Shown here piece by piece: positions 21,940 to 23,709 of a stretch of 23,709 nucleotides of DNA. The position numbers and the translations under genes were made by a program. This DNA comes from Tyzzerella sp. UBA1042 (GTDB taxonomy: Bacteria > Bacillota > Clostridia > Lachnospirales > Anaerotignaceae): positions 1 to 23,709 of the forward strand of contig DCDZ01000048.1 in the NCBI GenBank assembly GCA_002316675.1. The letters are read 5' to 3'. The notes beneath the pieces were generated by a model. The model had not been told where the DNA came from and made no database searches. It worked only from the letters and a program-made list of their open reading frames with translations. Positions within the stretch are counted from its first letter, which is position 1. The number at the start of each line of letters is the position of its first letter.

Positions 21940-22052
21940 CAGATAATACCGATTAAGACCGTTTTGAATACTATTCACTGGCTCTTACTAGTAACACACT
22001 AGTAACAAGGTGCTAGAAAGTGCTTGTTTTTCTAGTGTTTTAAGGATAAAAT
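21940..22052. other. Candidate right attachment site (attR) region
   Basis: Noncoding stretch between the last phage-like gene and the host two-component operon. It holds a 10-bp direct repeat ACTAGTAACA at 21987-21996 and 21998-22007 (period 11), the palindrome TTACTAGTAA (21985-21994), and four CTAG tetramers within 48 bases (21988, 21999, 22013, 22032), a motif normally rare in bacteria. The exact crossover cannot be set without the left end. Confidence 0.35.
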
Positions 22053-22108
22053 CTTAATGGAAACTTAAAAGTTTTCATGATGGATTCTTAAGGGCAGTTT
22101 TATACAAT
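22053..22108 (+). promoter_or_regulatory. Promoter region of the two-component operon with 11-bp repeats
   Basis: CTTAA occurs at 22053-22057, 22064-22068 (11 bases on) and 22087-22091 (23 further). TACAAT (22103-22108) is a good -10 box but lacks a clear -35 box. Direct repeats at 11-bp steps before a promoter with poor -35 are the typical operator of OmpR/PhoB-type regulators, so self-activation is likely (inference). Confidence 0.45.
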
Positions 22109-22137
22109 GAATTTACAGAATGACGGAGGTGTACGGT

Positions 22138-22836
22138 ATGTACAATATTTTGATTTGCGATGATGAAAAGGATATCGTATCCGCGCTATCCATTTATCTT
22201 TCTACGGAAAATTATCGGATTTTTACGGCTTATACCGGAAGGGAGGCCCTACAGGTGGTAGAAAATAATGATATCCATTTGATTTTGATGGATATTATGA
22301 TGCCCCAGATGGATGGCATTTCTGCCACGGCAAAGCTGCGTGAGTCCTCAAATATACCCATTATTCTGCTGACGGCAAAAAGTGAGGACAGCGATAAAAT
22401 CCTTGGATTGAATATCGGAGCAGATGATTATATTACAAAGCCGTTTAACCCCATAGAAGTAATGGCAAGGGTGCGTTCTCAGCTGAGGCGCTATACTTCC
22501 TTGGGAGGAATGACGAAAAAAGCCTCTCATTTGGTCATCGGCGGCATTGATTTGGATGATGAATCCAAAACCGTTACCGTTGACGGCGAGGCAGTATCCC
22601 TAACCCCCAGTGAGTATAATATTTTAAAGCTTCTGATGGAGAACCCGGGGCGGGTTTTCTCCTCAACGCAAATTTATGAACAAATTTGGAATGAGGATGC
22701 CTACGGCTCCGGCAGCGTGGTTGCAGTTCACATCCGTCATCTGAGAGAGAAAATAGAAATCAACCCCTCAGAGCCACGGTATTTGAAGGTGGTTTGGGGG
22801 CTTGGCTACAAAATTGAAAAGGAGGCTAAGGAATGA
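22138..22836 (+). CDS. OmpR-family response regulator, VanR-like
   Basis: 232 residues. The ATG at 22138 has GGAGGTG (22125-22131) 6 bases upstream; an in-frame ATG at 22120 lies before that site and is not used. The receiver domain (1-115) has D8-D9 in ILICDDEKD, phospho-acceptor D52 in LILMDIMMPQMDG, the conserved Thr in ILLTAK, and Lys in DYITKPFNP. The C-terminal winged helix (about 135-232) has LTPSEYNILKLLMENPGRVF, then VVAVHIRHLREKIE and VWGLGYKIE. The IGADDYITKPFNPIEVMARV segment is close to VanR. It activates or represses genes after phosphorylation by its kinase, encoded next with 4-base overlap (ATGA). A chromosomal gene, beyond the prophage. Confidence 0.93.
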   Translation: MYNILICDDEKDIVSALSIYLSTENYRIFTAYTGREALQVVENNDIHLILMDIMMPQMDGISATAKLRESSNIPIILLTAKSEDSDKILGLNIGADDYITKPFNPIEVMARVRSQLRRYTSLGGMTKKASHLVIGGIDLDDESKTVTVDGEAVSLTPSEYNILKLLMENPGRVFSSTQIYEQIWNEDAYGSGSVVAVHIRHLREKIEINPSEPRYLKVVWGLGYKIEKEAKE

Positions 22837-23709
22837 CAAAGGTCACCCACAATTTAGGGTTTAAGGTGTTGGCCTTATTTCTTGTAGTTATTTCCGGTGT
22901 TGTAAGCTTGCTCAGCACAGCGGCGGTTCTGATAGGGGGGGAGTACGGCTTTTACAGCGGCAGTCCTAAGCCCTATTACGAAACATTTTTGTGCCGACAG
23001 GTGACTGACCAATATGCGGATCACGTTATAGATCTGTATCGGTATAACCCATACCGCTTGGAGAGCTGGGCAGAGCAGGGAGTCGAAAACTTTGGATTTG
23101 AAATTCTATCCTCCGGCGGAGAAAGGCTGGTGGCGGAAAATGTTCCTGAAAAATGGGGAAGAACAGAAACCTATAACTTCTCTCTTTATGGGAGCTATAC
23201 CGAAAAGGGAGATTGGTATGAATATGATGTGCCCGCTGAGACAACCTTGCAGGCTTATGTCAAAGACCCCTTAACGGGGAACGACGAATATTGGCTCACC
23301 CATAGGCTGTATGAGCTTACCTATCGGTTTCGTATGGTGCTGCTTTTGTTGGCTTTTGCCAGTACGATCACATTTTTGGCTACCCTGATTTATTTATTAT
23401 GTGCGGCGGGACACCAGGGAAAAACCGAGGAAATCATACCAAACCTACAAGATCGTATCCCGTTGGAACTTTATTTCGGTGTGATTTTGCTTTTGGGATC
23501 GCTGCCTCTTATGGTGGCGGGAAGTATGTATCCCTTTAATAGCTTCAGTGATTTTGTGCTTATGCTATGCGGGCTTATGTATTTGTATGCCTTGGGCATT
23601 GCATCCTTAATGACCATTGCCACACGGCTGAAGCTGGGAAAATGGTGGCGGAATACCATTTTCCATTGCCACACGGCTGAAGCTGGGAAAATGGTGGCGG
23701 AATACCATT
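22833..23709 (+). CDS. Sensor histidine kinase, membrane part only (3' partial)
   Basis: The first 292 residues are in the window. Membrane segments at about 10-35 (FKVLALFLVVISGVVSLLST), 168-190, 213-230 and 240-262, with an extracytoplasmic domain at 36-166. No histidine-box, HAMP or ATPase domain is reached. The call rests on the 4-base overlap with the response regulator and on the sensor-like topology, as in other VanS-like or Clostridia kinases with four membrane segments. The last 47 bases repeat an earlier stretch at a period of 49, which is not a multiple of three. If real, this shifts the frame and may break the gene; if an assembly error at the edge, the final 16 residues shown by the frame are wrong. 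Confidence 0.7.
   Translation, partial: MTKVTHNLGFKVLALFLVVISGVVSLLSTAAVLIGGEYGFYSGSPKPYYETFLCRQVTDQYADHVIDLYRYNPYRLESWAEQGVENFGFEILSSGGERLVAENVPEKWGRTETYNFSLYGSYTEKGDWYEYDVPAETTLQAYVKDPLTGNDEYWLTHRLYELTYRFRMVLLLLAFASTITFLATLIYLLCAAGHQGKTEEIIPNLQDRIPLELYFGVILLLGSLPLMVAGSMYPFNSFSDFVLMLCGLMYLYALGIASLMTIATRLKLGKWWRNTIFHCHTAEAGKMVAEYH
23614..23709. repeat. Perfect 47-bp tandem duplication at the window edge
   Basis: Bases 23614-23660 are identical to 23663-23709, separated by TT, giving a period of 49. The second copy ends exactly at the last base. It lies in the kinase gene. Confidence 0.95.

Larger units (their letters stand above)
20883..22041. repeat. 14-bp inverted repeat flanking the right-end cargo island
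   Basis: AAAACACTAGAAAA at 20883-20896 is the exact reverse complement of TTTTCTAGTGTTTT at 22028-22041. The two copies enclose about 1.13 kb with the small charged ORF, the GNAT gene and the 48-residue ORF. No target-site duplication is visible outside them. Confidence 0.5.

Noticed and set aside
21748..21978. 76-codon minus-strand ORF at the right end
   Set aside because: The plus-strand 48-residue ORF has AGGAGG at good spacing and a terminator after it, whereas the minus frame lacks both.
1..23709. tRNA or rRNA genes
   Set aside because: I noticed no cloverleaf with a TTC-type arm or conserved rRNA segment; this was by eye only and not a program scan.

Overview
The window is one nearly complete late region of a Firmicutes prophage, followed at the right end by a host two-component system. 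The moderately AT-rich DNA, strong GGAGG-type ribosome sites, frequent TTG and GTG starts, stalk-type (copper amine oxidase N-terminal-like) domains and a VanR-like regulator all point to an anaerobic Clostridia host such as a Lachnospiraceae relative. The gene order is that of an A118-like long-tailed siphophage. No integrase, repressor or replication gene is present; they should lie to the left of position 1.

Layout. 1-1708: small and large terminase. 1711-4738: portal, then a minor capsid protein with an extra C-terminal toxin-like domain, then a 58-residue SH3-like partner. 4739-5170: terminator and a small cassette between 15-bp direct repeats, holding two convergent mini-genes. 5197-5345: structured leader RNA in front of the GP20 scaffold gene. 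5348-8695: scaffold, major capsid protein and head-tail joining proteins. 8701-10245: tail tube and two tail assembly chaperones. 10258-10963: a self-contained cargo gene (own promoter and terminator) for a secreted stalk-domain protein. 10991-15770: tape measure, small distal tail protein and large tail hub protein. 15797-18805: tail tip and fibre genes, including a glycine-rich adhesin. 18847-20655: small membrane proteins, an LLH-type holin and an NlpC/P60 endolysin. 20656-22137: right end of the prophage, with a GNAT acetyltransferase and a small upstream partner, a 48-residue ORF, a 10-bp repeat array, a 14-bp inverted repeat and a CTAG-rich candidate attachment region. 22138-23709: host response regulator and the membrane part of a sensor kinase, cut by the window edge.

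How it works together. Terminase packages DNA through the portal into a capsid built on the GP20 scaffold. Connectors and the tail terminator join the tail, whose length is set by the tape measure and assisted by the two chaperones. Hub and fibre proteins bind the cell, and the holin and endolysin release progeny. Nearly all genes lie on the plus strand and many overlap by 1 to 20 bases, so they form one late operon. Three internal intrinsic terminators within it imply read-through or antitermination. The most interesting places are the minor capsid C-terminal domain with its neighbour, the GP20 leader RNA with the cassette before it, the secreted cargo gene, and the GNAT pair with repeats at the right prophage end.
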